Positions 34,636 to 43,174 of a stretch of DNA of 64,000 bases are shown here, one piece after another. Position 1 is the stretch's first letter; the number at the start of each line of letters is the position of its first letter. The stretch lies in assembly GCF_002305875.1 (NCBI RefSeq), contig NZ_CP022098.1, positions 3,224,001-3,288,000 of the forward strand. Reading direction: 5' to 3'. The notes under the pieces were generated by a model. That model did not search any database. It saw nothing but the letters and a program-made list of their open reading frames with translations, and was not told where the DNA came from. Origin of the DNA: Cystobacter fuscus (GTDB lineage Bacteria; Myxococcota; Myxococcia; Myxococcales; Myxococcaceae). Position numbers and translations under genes: made by a program.

Positions 34636-34727
34636 CTAGTACTTCTTGGTCACTCCCCCCGGGCCTTCGGCGATCATCCGAGGGGAATCTCCCTCGAAGC
34701 GGGCTCGAAATGACCAGGTAGTACTAG
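34636..34727. mobile_element. MITE-like element of about 92 bp
   Basis: A short segment has imperfect terminal inverted repeats: CTAGTACTTCTTGGTCA at the left and, in complement, CTAGTACTACCTGGTCA at the right. It encodes nothing. Both ends are CTAG, and its right CTAG is also the left boundary of the IS1182-family element. The outer flanks read CCCGG on the left and CCGGG beyond the IS on the right, so the original target was probably a palindrome centred on CTAG. Confidence 0.55.
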
Positions 34728-36477
34728 AACACCGACCGATTTGATTTTTTAGTAAAATCAGGGATTTACGTGAGGGGGTGGACAACAGGGGCTGAATTTG
34801 ATCAGGTCGGCACATGACCTTAGCCGTCAGTCCGCCGAAGGTGACCGGAGAGATAGCTCGATGGACTCCTCCGCGGGAGTTGAACGAGCAAGAGCAACAG
34901 ATTGTCGAACGGATGAGCCGTAACGGCAAGCTGTTCGCTTTTCTGCGTCTGAATCGGCACAAGCTGATGGATGAGGCTTTTCAGGCGGAACTGGCCTCCA
35001 TGTACCGCCAGACAGGAGCAGGGAAAGTGGCTATAGCACCCGGGCTGATGGCAATGGCAATACTCTTACAGGGATACATGGGAGTGTCGGATGCCACCCT
35101 GGTGGAACTGACGGTCTTCGACTTGAGAGTGCAGATGGTGTTGGGCTGGTTGGGTCACAGCGAGCCGGCGTTCTCCCAGGGCTCGTTGTATGAGTTTCGT
35201 CAGCGGCTGATGAGAAACCAAATGGACCGGCGCCTCCTGGAGAAGACAGTCGAGGTGGCGCGGGAACAGAAAGAGTTCGGTGAGCGAAAGCTCAAGACGC
35301 TGTTGCGAGTGGCGATTGACTCAAAGCCACTGGAGGGAGCTGGCCGGGTAGAGGACACCATCAACCTGGTAGGACACGCAGCGCGCAAGGTGATGATGTG
35401 CGTGGCGAAGCTGCTGGGATGTTCCAAGCAGCAGGCCTGCCGAGAGGCGGGTATTCCCTTGTTGTTGGAAAAAAGTATCAAGAAGGGATTGGATGTGGAC
35501 TGGAGCGAAGCGGGGCAGAAAAAGAAAGCGCTGCAAGCCCTGCTCGAGCAAGTGGAAAGCATGATGTCCTGGCTAAGAAAGAATCTGGCAGAGGAGATGG
35601 AAGAGGAGCCTTTGAGGGAACACGTTCAGACTCTCGAGCAGATTCGCAAGCAGGACCTGGAGCCGGACCCAGAAGGAGGAGGTGTCCGCGTTCGCCAGCA
35701 AGTGGCGGAAGAGAGACGAGTGTCGGTAGAAGATGGGGAGATGCGTCATGGACGCAAGAGCAAAAGCAAGCGCTTCAACGGATTCAAGCAGCATGTGGCC
35801 ACGGCGCTGGACGAAGAACTCATCCTGGCATGTGCTGTGACGCCCGCCAACCGACCTGAAGCGGAGGCAACACCGGCGCTTGAGAAGGACATGGAGAAGC
35901 AAGGAGTGAAGATTGACGAGTTACACATAGACCGGGGGTATATCAACAGCAGTATCGTGGACAGCGTGCTCGAGGAGGGAGGGGAAGTGCTGAGCAAGCC
36001 GTGGAAGGCACGCAATGGGGAGTTGTTCGCGAAGTCAGACTTCAAAATAGATATGCGAAGCCGGACCATCACGTGTCCGGAGGGGAAGACAATGCGCTTC
36101 GAACTGGGAAAGACAGTCGAATTCGCGACAAAGGACTGTGAGACTTGTCCATTGCGCGAGAAATGTACACAAGCCCAGATAGGACAAGGACGGACTGTGG
36201 CAATCAGTGAAGATGAAGCGCTCCAGCACAAGTTGCGCAAATTAATGAAGACACCTGCTGGGCGAGAGCGACTCAGGAAGCGAGTAGGGGTGGAACATCG
36301 ACAAGCCCATATAGCGCGACGACAGGGGCGTCGTGCGCGCTATCGGGGCGTGCGTAAGAACGTCTTTGATCTACGACGTGCGGCCAGCATCCAGAATTTG
36401 GAGACATGGCAACGCCATCTAGAGTTGTCCCAGCAGCAGGTGGGATGATGTGGTTTTTAAATCGGTCGGTGTTCTAG
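34724..36477 (+). mobile_element. IS1182-family insertion sequence (about 1.75 kb)
   Basis: The element is bounded by perfect 19-bp inverted repeats, CTAGAACACCGACCGATTT at 34724-34742 and its complement at 36459-36477. The outermost CTAG may be a duplicated palindromic target. It encodes one intact transposase. Lower GC and different codon use from the neighbours mark it as acquired. It is inserted directly beside a MITE-like element and the broken rph gene. Confidence 0.85.
34814..36448 (+). CDS. IS1182-family transposase
   Basis: A 544-residue intact DDE transposase. The N-terminal DUF772-like part (LASMYRQTGAGKVAIAPGLM, then ILLQGYMGVSDATLVEL) is followed by the catalytic core. Candidate catalytic Asp residues lie in VAIDSKPLEG and LHIDRGYI. 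HGRKSKSKRFNGFKQHVATA is a family hallmark, and a Cys-rich zinc-like segment (TKDCETCPLREKCTQ) comes before the C terminus. It starts 72 bases inside the left inverted repeat. No frameshift is seen, so the element may be mobile. Codon use is clearly less GC3-biased than that of the host genes. Confidence 0.93.
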   Translation: MTLAVSPPKVTGEIARWTPPRELNEQEQQIVERMSRNGKLFAFLRLNRHKLMDEAFQAELASMYRQTGAGKVAIAPGLMAMAILLQGYMGVSDATLVELTVFDLRVQMVLGWLGHSEPAFSQGSLYEFRQRLMRNQMDRRLLEKTVEVAREQKEFGERKLKTLLRVAIDSKPLEGAGRVEDTINLVGHAARKVMMCVAKLLGCSKQQACREAGIPLLLEKSIKKGLDVDWSEAGQKKKALQALLEQVESMMSWLRKNLAEEMEEEPLREHVQTLEQIRKQDLEPDPEGGGVRVRQQVAEERRVSVEDGEMRHGRKSKSKRFNGFKQHVATALDEELILACAVTPANRPEAEATPALEKDMEKQGVKIDELHIDRGYINSSIVDSVLEEGGEVLSKPWKARNGELFAKSDFKIDMRSRTITCPEGKTMRFELGKTVEFATKDCETCPLREKCTQAQIGQGRTVAISEDEALQHKLRKLMKTPAGRERLRKRVGVEHRQAHIARRQGRRARYRGVRKNVFDLRRAASIQNLETWQRHLELSQQQVG

Positions 36478-36667
36478 CCGGGCTTCAGTGTGAGCCCGCT
36501 GCAGGGGCGCTGGACGGCACCTGACACCGCCCCGCCGGTGGCTGGCCACACGGGCGGAAGCGGTCTTCAGGTCAGGGCGGGACTCAATACAGGGTTCGCA
36601 AGGCGGCCGTGACGAACAGGGGCAAGCCGTTCCAGGAGTGAAGTCCGCTCCGCGCGGGACTCCGAGT

Positions 36668-37035
36668 CTACTGCCCGCCCTCCTGGCGCTTCGCCTGCCG
36701 CCGCCTGCGGCGTACGAAGAAGAAGGCACCCGCCAAGGGCAGCAGTATTCCACCGCCCACCATCGCGAGCGTGCGCAGCCGCCAGGTCCGCACCGGCGCG
36801 GAGCTCTTCGGGTGCCGCAGCCGCTCGAAGTCCGGCTCCGGGCAGCTCTGGCCGAACCGCGACATCTCGGGGACGAAGGCTCCGCGCTTCACATAGGTGT
36901 GCCAGAGCCGCTGGACCCGCTCCGGCTCGGTTTCCCAGACGAATCGCGCCACATGGCAGAGGAGCGCCGCGTAGGCCTGGCTTCGGGGGGCACCAGCTCC
37001 GCGGCCTTCTCGGCCTGGTCCGCCGCCGTGGAGCG
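36668..37035 (-). pseudogene. C-terminal fragment of a membrane protein with a frameshift
   Basis: On the minus strand about 120 codons encode the end of a TPR-like membrane protein: YRSTAADQAEKAAELVPP in one frame, then after a C-run AYAALLCHVARFVWETEPE, VQRLWHTYVKRGAFVPEMSR, and a final membrane helix (TLAMVGGGILLPLAGAFFFV) with an Arg-rich tail. The frame change near 36985 falls in a run of C and looks like a one-base deletion. The upstream part is replaced by foreign sequence from about 37035. Function unknown. Confidence 0.5.
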
Positions 37036-37042
37036 GTAGTGG

Positions 37043-37486
37043 ATGCGGCGGTGCATGGCTGGTGATTGGAAGGTCTGTACCGAGATAGCGAACTGCGCCA
37101 GCGACATGAACGGCGTGACCGGCGCCGAACTGCTGATCGCGCTGCCGAGCGAAGTGCGGATCGTGTCGCTGCAATCGGGGACGATCAACAGCTATTGGAT
37201 CGGCAGCCAGTACGCGACGCTGCGCGACGGTGTGCGCGACTTCGACGGCGTCGCCGGCAACGAAATCGCGATGGCCCAGGGCGGCAACGGCAATCTGCTG
37301 ATCCTGCGTCCACGCGCCGGCTACCTGCAGACCATCAACGGCGCCGGAACCTTCGGCAGTTCGTGGACGCTCGTCGACTACGTCAATCTTGATGGCGTGG
37401 CCGGTGACGAGATCCGGGTCCGCTCCAACACCAACAACCGCATCTACCGCGTCTACCCGCTTTCGGGCACGGTCAGCGCGGAGTAA
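37043..37486 (+). CDS. FG-GAP/VCBS-like repeat protein fragment, probably foreign
   Basis: A 147-codon frame encodes three related repeats around DMNGVTGAELLIAL, DFDGVAGNEIAMAQ and NLDGVAGDEIRVRS. These are Asp-rich calcium-binding turns of the FG-GAP/VCBS beta-propeller type. There is no signal peptide or proper start, so this is the C-terminal piece of a longer secreted protein. The codons (frequent GAA, GCG, GATC) look more like a Lysobacter-type gammaproteobacterium than the rest of the window. A perfect palindrome follows the stop, so the end of the gene and its terminator came together. Confidence 0.55.
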   Translation: MRRCMAGDWKVCTEIANCASDMNGVTGAELLIALPSEVRIVSLQSGTINSYWIGSQYATLRDGVRDFDGVAGNEIAMAQGGNGNLLILRPRAGYLQTINGAGTFGSSWTLVDYVNLDGVAGDEIRVRSNTNNRIYRVYPLSGTVSAE

Positions 37487-37500
37487 CCGGGTCCGGGGCC

Positions 37501-37528
37501 CAGGGGATGGTCGGCCGACCATCCCCTG
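37501..37528. terminator. Perfect 28-bp palindrome
   Basis: CAGGGGATGGTCGG is followed immediately by its exact complement, 15 bases after the FG-GAP frame stop. It can form a strong hairpin and probably acts as a terminator. As a cruciform-prone site it could also be a recombination hotspot. Confidence 0.6.
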
Positions 37529-37531
37529 CGG

Positions 37532-37591
37532 CGGAAGGGTGTCAGACGATTCGTAGGAGACCGGAAGGGTGTCAGACGATTCGTAGGAGAC
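37532..37591. repeat. Two tandem copies of a 30-bp unit
   Basis: The 30-base unit beginning CGGAAGGGTGTCAGACGATT occurs twice without a gap (37532-37561 and 37562-37591), and part of it (GTGTCA/TGACAC type) echoes near 37610. It is non-coding and lies between the foreign fragment and the alcohol dehydrogenase gene. Confidence 0.85.
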
Positions 37592-37636
37592 GAGATGTCG
37601 GAACGAGTCCTTTGACACCTTCCCCGGGGGTGGCGC

Positions 37637-38692
37637 TCAAGGCCGGATGGCGACCTTGATGACGCCCTCGCGCCGCTCGCCGAAGAGAGCATAGGCATTC
37701 CGGATATCGTCGAGCTTGAAGTGATGCGTGAGCAGCGGTGTGAGATCCACCCGCTTGCCGCGCACCATCTCCATCAGCCGCCGCATGCGCTCCTTGCCGC
37801 CAGGACACAGCGTGGTGACGACGTGGTGGTCCCCCAGGCCCGCAGTGAAGGCGTCGTAGGGCAGCTCCAGCTTCCCCGCGTACATGCCCAGGCTGGAGAG
37901 GGTGCCCCCGGGCCGCAGGCAGCGCAGTGCGTTCTCGAAGGTGCCCTGTGTCCCGAGCGCCTCGATGGCCACGTCCGCGCCGCCTCCGGTGAGCCGCTTC
38001 ACCTCCCGCACCACATCCACCTGACGGTAGTCGAGCACCTCGTCCACGCCCATGCGGCGCGCCATCTTCAGGCGGTTCTCGTCTCCATCCACGCCGATGA
38101 CGAGGGCTGCGCCCATGAGCCGGGCCCCGATGGAGGCGCACAACCCGATGGGCCCCTGGGCGAACACCACCACCGCGTCGCCGAGGCGCACCTTGCCGGA
38201 CTCCGCGCCGCTGAAGCCGGTGGAGGCGATGTCCGCCAGGAGCACCACCTGCTCATCCGTCAGCTCGTCCGGGATGGGAGCCAGGTTGGCCTGGGCCGAG
38301 GGCACGCGCACGTACTCGGCCTGGACGCCATTCAGGGTGTTACCCAGGCGCCAGCCGCCGAGCGCCTCGTGGCCGCCGCCGTGTCCGCACTGCGAGAGCA
38401 GTCCGCAGAGGCAGGCGCGGCACTGGCCGCACGGAGTGATGGCGCCCACCAGGACCCGCTGCCCGGCCTGATAGCCCTCCACGCCGGGGCCCAGCTCCTC
38501 GATGACTCCCACGAGCTCATGGCCGATGACCAGCCCCGGCTTCACCGGGTACTCGCCACGCACGATGTGCAGGTCCGTGCCACAGATGGTGGTGAGCGTC
38601 ATCCGCACCACCGCCTCACCGAGGCCCGTCTTGGGGTGCTCGACCTCTTCGATGCCAAATTGATTCACACCACGAAAGACGTTGGCCCGCAT
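37637..38692 (-). CDS. Zinc-dependent NAD(P) alcohol dehydrogenase (medium chain)
   Basis: A 351-residue medium-chain dehydrogenase from the ATG at 38692, nine bases after AAGGAGG. Catalytic zinc ligands are in TTICGTDLHI and VIGHELVGVIEELG. The structural zinc site is represented by CGQCRACLCGLLSQC. The nucleotide-binding fold has VVVFAQGPIGLCASIGARLM. The sequence resembles isopropanol/secondary-alcohol dehydrogenases, so it probably interconverts a small secondary alcohol and ketone, or an aldehyde, in the cytoplasm. The gene is intact although it lies among remnants. Cofactor preference cannot be assigned. Confidence 0.9.
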   Translation of the reverse strand: MRANVFRGVNQFGIEEVEHPKTGLGEAVVRMTLTTICGTDLHIVRGEYPVKPGLVIGHELVGVIEELGPGVEGYQAGQRVLVGAITPCGQCRACLCGLLSQCGHGGGHEALGGWRLGNTLNGVQAEYVRVPSAQANLAPIPDELTDEQVVLLADIASTGFSGAESGKVRLGDAVVVFAQGPIGLCASIGARLMGAALVIGVDGDENRLKMARRMGVDEVLDYRQVDVVREVKRLTGGGADVAIEALGTQGTFENALRCLRPGGTLSSLGMYAGKLELPYDAFTAGLGDHHVVTTLCPGGKERMRRLMEMVRGKRVDLTPLLTHHFKLDDIRNAYALFGERREGVIKVAIRP

Positions 38693-38843
38693 GGCTCGCT
38701 CCCTCCTTGAGGCGCGGGGCACATGGTGACACCGCACCTCGTCGTCCCCATCCGTCCCGGAGGAGGGATCGCGCCCTTCCGTACAGAGCCGGCCCGTGCA
38801 CCGTCGGGCGGCACACGTCCCCCTGCCTCCGCGGACGATGGAC

Positions 38844-39165
<322 letters not shown>

Positions 39166-39181
39166 CTTCTCTGGCGGACAC

Positions 39182-39358
39182 TTACCAGATGTACTGGTTG
39201 TAGAGCAGGCCAGATGTATGGGCAACCGAGCCCGTCGCGGAATGCGAACCGTAGATGGTTTTGATGTCATACTGATGCATCTCCGCCGCCTGAATCAGGT
39301 AAGGCCCCAACCGTTCCGATTCCTCACAGCTCGCCTGGGACTTCTTCCTCTCGTCCAT
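39182..39358 (-). CDS. Small hypothetical protein (58 residues)
   Basis: A 58-codon frame from the ATG at 39358 to TAA, with GGAG six bases upstream. It begins MDERKKSQASCEESERLG and contains YLIQAAEMHQYDIKTIYG and LLYNQYIW at the end. There is no signal peptide or membrane segment. Codon use is less biased than in neighbours. It may be a true small protein or part of the remnant zone. Confidence 0.4.
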   Translation of the reverse strand: MDERKKSQASCEESERLGPYLIQAAEMHQYDIKTIYGSHSATGSVAHTSGLLYNQYIW

Positions 39359-39426
39359 GCGTGCTCCTTACTGGCACCACTTTCAAGGTCATGTGGAGGG
39401 TGCTACCATAGCGGTCAGGTGGGAAG

Positions 39427-39669
39427 GTGGACGCCCACCTGGGCGGAGGTGGGTCCGGAGAATCGGACGACCAAGAGGAATTCCTCGCGCCCATCCGCGG
39501 AGGAATGAACGTGGCCTTGAATGCAATTGTGGAGCGGTTCACGCAGCGCAGTCCCGTCACGGATCCTCGGGCAGCCAAGAAGAAAGTGAAGAAGGGCTAC
39601 GCTCCGGGGGAGGCAGTGCGCAAACACGTGGCGACAGCGCGTGTGCTCAAAGGAGAAAAGCTCTCCTGA
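39427..39669 (+). pseudogene. IS4-family transposase remnant
   Basis: An 80-codon frame holds the N-terminal signature of IS4-type transposases (GGMNVALNAIVERFTQRSPV) joined directly to what looks like a Lys-rich C-terminal tail (AAKKKVKKGY, VRKHVATARVLKGEK). The whole DDE core is missing, so this is an internally deleted relic. No terminal repeats were recognised. Confidence 0.6.
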
Positions 39670-39869
39670 GCTGGGAAGAAGCCGAGACACCCAAGAGACC
39701 AGACAACCCCAAGAGCGTCCAGTGATGGGCGCTCCATTGAATGGCTATGTCCTGATAGAGGACCAGGCCGCCTTGGTCCGCCACTCCTTCCCTGGTTGAC
39801 CTTCTAGAAGAAACACCTGCCATCGACCTTGAAAGGGGTGGCATTCACCGCCTCGGGGAGGGACGTGCG

Positions 39870-40601
39870 TCAGAAGTCCTTCCGAGCCCGGGTCAGGGTG
39901 AACTCCTCATGCGTGGGCGCGACAGGGCCTGTCTTCTCCACCAGCCACGCGGGTGCGCCTTCCGGCAGGTAGAAATCCTCCTCGAATGGCGACAGCCCCA
40001 GGTGATGCAAGTACTCCTTGAGCATGTCGAAGGTGAATCGGTCCCTCACCCGGCGCGCCTGGTATTGCTCCACCTTCTCGAAGGGGAAAGGCTCGCCGCA
40101 CTGGTCGAAGACCCAGCGGCCCCCGTCATTGGAGGCGCTCACCGCGCGCACGGTGTTAATCCACGCCGTCTGGTGCGGGCCGTACACCTCGAGCATGACA
40201 GCACCATAGCGACCACCTTGGCTCTTGCGGAGGGTGTGGGGCACCGCGACCACACGCAAGCCACGGCAGCCCAGCGTCCGGGCCATGACCGCCATGGCGC
40301 TCGCGGCATCGGTCCCCCCCCGCGCGTTGTCGACGTACCCCGTCCAGGCGCCGCGCGTCGGCATGAAGAGGTACCGCCGCGGCTCCGGACTGGTCAGGGG
40401 AAGCAGGGCGGAAAGAGCCTGCTCCAAAGTGCCCGAAACGGGGCGTATCGCCACGGCGATGCCACGGGGCGCCCCCAGCGCGCCCTGCCACGCCGCGAAG
40501 GAACGGGCGGCGTGCTCCGCATCGGTCTCCATAAACCCCAGCTCCGAAGTGACGGGCGCCCAGCGGTCATCCAGCAGCAGTCCCTTCATGTTCTCGGTCA
40601 T
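39870..40601 (-). CDS. Hypothetical protein, possible immunity partner
   Basis: A 243-residue soluble protein with no signal peptide. GAGG lies eight bases before the ATG at 40601; an internal ATG at 40589 is an alternative. Segments such as LLLDDRWAPVTSELGFMETD, RYLFMPTRGAWTGYVDN and FPFEKVEQYQARRVRDRF give no family I recognise, though the general look resembles immunity-type proteins. It starts 17 bases after the stop of a small frame that resembles a toxin tail, and that one overlaps a lipoprotein gene. The order lipoprotein, tail, soluble protein suggests an effector-immunity cassette, which is inference. Confidence 0.6.
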   Translation of the reverse strand: MTENMKGLLLDDRWAPVTSELGFMETDAEHAARSFAAWQGALGAPRGIAVAIRPVSGTLEQALSALLPLTSPEPRRYLFMPTRGAWTGYVDNARGGTDAASAMAVMARTLGCRGLRVVAVPHTLRKSQGGRYGAVMLEVYGPHQTAWINTVRAVSASNDGGRWVFDQCGEPFPFEKVEQYQARRVRDRFTFDMLKEYLHHLGLSPFEEDFYLPEGAPAWLVEKTGPVAPTHEEFTLTRARKDF

Positions 40602-40618
40602 CAGGTGCGCCTCGCCCG

Positions 40619-40813
40619 TCAGGGCACGATCAGCCGGATGATCTCCGCGTTCGAGTCGTTGGAGATGGCTCGCGACTGGTGGGCGGGGCCACGGCCCGAA
40701 ACGGGTGTGTCGTATTCGACATGATAGCGGCGGCCGTTATAGTCGAACTGCAGGTCCGGTCGATTGATTCCCACTCGCTGACGGGCATCCACGTTGAGCT
40801 GCTGCTGATTCAC
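40619..40813 (-). CDS. Small protein resembling the tail of a restriction-endonuclease-like toxin domain
   Basis: A 64-codon frame starting at a GTG that overlaps the lipoprotein stop by four bases (GTGA). It has no signal peptide. The sequence RPDLQFDYNGRRYHVEYDTP followed by GRGPAHQSRAISNDSNAEII looks like the final strands and helix of REase-fold toxin tails found at the end of polymorphic toxins. Most of such a domain is absent, so this could be a toxin truncated by deletion and now reached by coupled translation, or a distinct small protein. Confidence 0.45.
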   Translation of the reverse strand: MNQQQLNVDARQRVGINRPDLQFDYNGRRYHVEYDTPVSGRGPAHQSRAISNDSNAEIIRLIVP

Positions 40814-41349
40814 CCGGATATTTCTCGCTTCAGCATCCCCCGGGTCAACAGCACGTTGACCGTGGCCAGCACCAGGGTGTTCTCCATTCCCCGCTGACGC
40901 GCTGTCGTCTCGAAGGAGTTGGCCAGAGCCTGCCTCAGCCTCCGGGAACCCGGCCCGTCGCCTGGGCCCAGCAATTCATCGATGAAGCTCCACCTGGGGA
41001 CGCAATCCGGCAGTTCCACCGCCGCGCACCGCGGGGAGACGACCTGATTGGCGACATAGACCCCAGCAGCCTTGAACTCCGCCTCGATGATGCCGAAGAG
41101 CCGCACGGCCTGAGCACTCCCTGGCTCCTCTTTGTCCTCGGCACGCGAGAGCACGTAGACGTGCTCCAGGTGCTTGGGGCGGCGCACCAGCAGGACATCG
41201 GCGTTGGGTCTCAACTGGCCGTCCTCGAGATACAGCGAGAAGGCGAACGGAGGTGGCTCCTCCTCCAACGGTGGGAGGGGCACATCGTCGTGACAGGCGG
41301 TGGCCAGGGAGATCAACGCCAGGGCCAGCAGGGGAGCACGCAAGCTCAT
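40810..41349 (-). CDS. Lipoprotein of unknown function
   Basis: A 179-residue lipoprotein with a typical signal (MSLRAPLLALALISLATAC, lipobox ATAC) and a Pro/Glu-rich linker after the Cys. The mature domain includes RPNADVLLVRRPKHLEHVYV, SAQAVRLFGIIEAEFKAAGV and two Cys (VSPRCAAVELPDC) that may pair. No family is recognised. Its stop overlaps the following small frame, so the two are coupled. It is divergent from the anchored protein at 41497. Confidence 0.65.
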   Translation of the reverse strand: MSLRAPLLALALISLATACHDDVPLPPLEEEPPPFAFSLYLEDGQLRPNADVLLVRRPKHLEHVYVLSRAEDKEEPGSAQAVRLFGIIEAEFKAAGVYVANQVVSPRCAAVELPDCVPRWSFIDELLGPGDGPGSRRLRQALANSFETTARQRGMENTLVLATVNVLLTRGMLKREISG

Positions 41350-41496
41350 AGGTGTTCAGGCTCCCATTCGCGCCAGTCCAGAGGAAGGACATGGTACGAA
41401 GGCTGTCGTCACCATCACCATTTGAGTGAGGGCTCCCGTTCTGACACGCTCATTCATGCGCGCGTGGAGTCCTCACTGCCGCCCGGGAGCACTGGC

Positions 41497-43101
41497 GTGA
41501 AGCTGTGGCCTTTCGTGGTCGTTCTGGTGGGCCTCGTTCTGGGAGGCACCGTCTACATCCTGGTCGCTCCCGAGTACGGAGCGTCCACGCGGTCCGGCAG
41601 GGAGCTGCCGCGCCTCCCTCTCGATCGGATCGCAGCACCCTTGCCGCCGCGCTTCGCCGGTCCACTGCCCTCGCGGGTGGAGGGCTTCCACCACGAGTTG
41701 GAGAAGGGCCCCCCGCTCTCCTATGTGCGCGCCCGCTTGCTGGAGGGTGATCAGGAGATGGGGGCGAAGTTCCTCTCCGTGCTCCGTCAGGCGGCAGCTT
41801 CGGCGCGGAGCCTCGATGAGCTCTGGGGGACTTATGGGGTGGTCCTGGGACTCGGTGACCACGGCGATGACAAGCCTCCGGACGACATGGGCTTTCTCAA
41901 AGGGGTCCACGACGAGGGCGTGCCGTGCGCGTGGCTGAGGGAGCGGTTGGCCGACGCCACCAAGGAACACCCGCTCCTCACCGAGCTGCTCTGGCGCAAG
42001 CTGGTGCGCTGCCCGGGGAGCGAGACAACAGCCCTCTTCGCCCGAGAGGACGCCCCCATCACGTGGGTGCTCGACCACCACGGCCTCTTCGACTCCCCCC
42101 GCTTCACCCCTGCCCTCGAGAGCGCAGTCCGCCGCATCTTGAATCAGGGCCGGGAGGAGCTGTTCGTTACGGCCATGTATTGGCTCTCACGCTACCAGGA
42201 GCCCATGGCCCAAGGACTCCGCGAGGAGTTGTGGCGCCGGGCCAGCGGTGAGGTCCGAGCGGAGTGGGAGCGGAAGGAGGCCATGAAGGACGAGCTCGCG
42301 CGGTGGCGGGAGGAGGAGCAAGCGTGGAAGTGCCCTCCCATCCCCAACCGACCCGAGGGCGTCGATGCGTTGACAGTCCAGCGGTGCCTGGAGAAGTGGG
42401 TCGCGAGCAACTGGGCGGCGACCGCTCGCTTCGCCATGTCCGCCTCCAGGTCTCCCGAGCTTCTGGATGCCCCCAAATCCCTCGCCACCGTCAGGAATTT
42501 TTCTTCTCTCGCGGAGATGAAGGCCTGGGCGCGAGAGCGGAAGCTGGTGCCCGCGGCAACACCCACGCTGGAAGATGAGCCGCGAAGCCTCTACTTGAGC
42601 GCCATCATGCGTCAGGCTCGGCGAGCCTTCATCATCAACCTCGCGACGAGGACCTTTCCCCGCCGGCATGACGAGTTGCTGGTGACGCTGGCCTGGAAGG
42701 TGCGCCCAGAGCTGGCCGAGGTGGTGTTTGAACAACTTCCTCCGAAAACTCCCCCGGCCGATCTCTTCCAGCCGCCCTCGAGCGACGAGTACACGCTGAG
42801 GGCCTACGCGGACGGGCAGCGCTTCTCGGTCAAGGCCCGCAACTCGCACTCGTTCGAGGACATTGGCGCAGTGGTCGGGCTGCTCAATCAGGTGCTCGAA
42901 TCCAGGGGGAGCCCTCATCGCTTCGCGGTGCTGGACTCACAGGTCTCCGAGGTCCAGGTCGTGTTCGGACCGGAGGCGGCCCTACGGGAGGCGGATGCTC
43001 GAGGGTTGTGGCGCCTGGGGAATGGGAGAGAGGTGCTCGTTCAAGCAGAGGCGCTGAAGGAGAAGAACATCCGGCGCCTCCTCGGCGAGATCCCCTTCTG
43101 A
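41497..43101 (+). CDS. Membrane-anchored protein of unknown function
   Basis: A 534-residue protein starting at GTG 41497, seven bases after GGGAG; the upstream open frame is antisense to the lipoprotein gene and is not used. An N-terminal signal anchor (LWPFVVVLVGLVLGGTVYIL) is followed by a large, mostly helical extracytoplasmic domain (LLEGDQEMGAKFLSVLRQAA, LLTELLWRKLVRCPGSETTA, EELFVTAMYWLSRYQEPM) resembling HEAT-like or TPR-like repeats. The C-terminal 150 residues are mixed alpha/beta. The family is not recognised and neighbours give no clear hint. Confidence 0.65.
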   Translation: MKLWPFVVVLVGLVLGGTVYILVAPEYGASTRSGRELPRLPLDRIAAPLPPRFAGPLPSRVEGFHHELEKGPPLSYVRARLLEGDQEMGAKFLSVLRQAAASARSLDELWGTYGVVLGLGDHGDDKPPDDMGFLKGVHDEGVPCAWLRERLADATKEHPLLTELLWRKLVRCPGSETTALFAREDAPITWVLDHHGLFDSPRFTPALESAVRRILNQGREELFVTAMYWLSRYQEPMAQGLREELWRRASGEVRAEWERKEAMKDELARWREEEQAWKCPPIPNRPEGVDALTVQRCLEKWVASNWAATARFAMSASRSPELLDAPKSLATVRNFSSLAEMKAWARERKLVPAATPTLEDEPRSLYLSAIMRQARRAFIINLATRTFPRRHDELLVTLAWKVRPELAEVVFEQLPPKTPPADLFQPPSSDEYTLRAYADGQRFSVKARNSHSFEDIGAVVGLLNQVLESRGSPHRFAVLDSQVSEVQVVFGPEAALREADARGLWRLGNGREVLVQAEALKEKNIRRLLGEIPF

Positions 43102-43174
43102 GCCACGACGGCTCTACTCCCCCCCCCTCAACCCGAACCTGCCCCATCCCGATCTGGTCCAAAATTGGTCCGCG

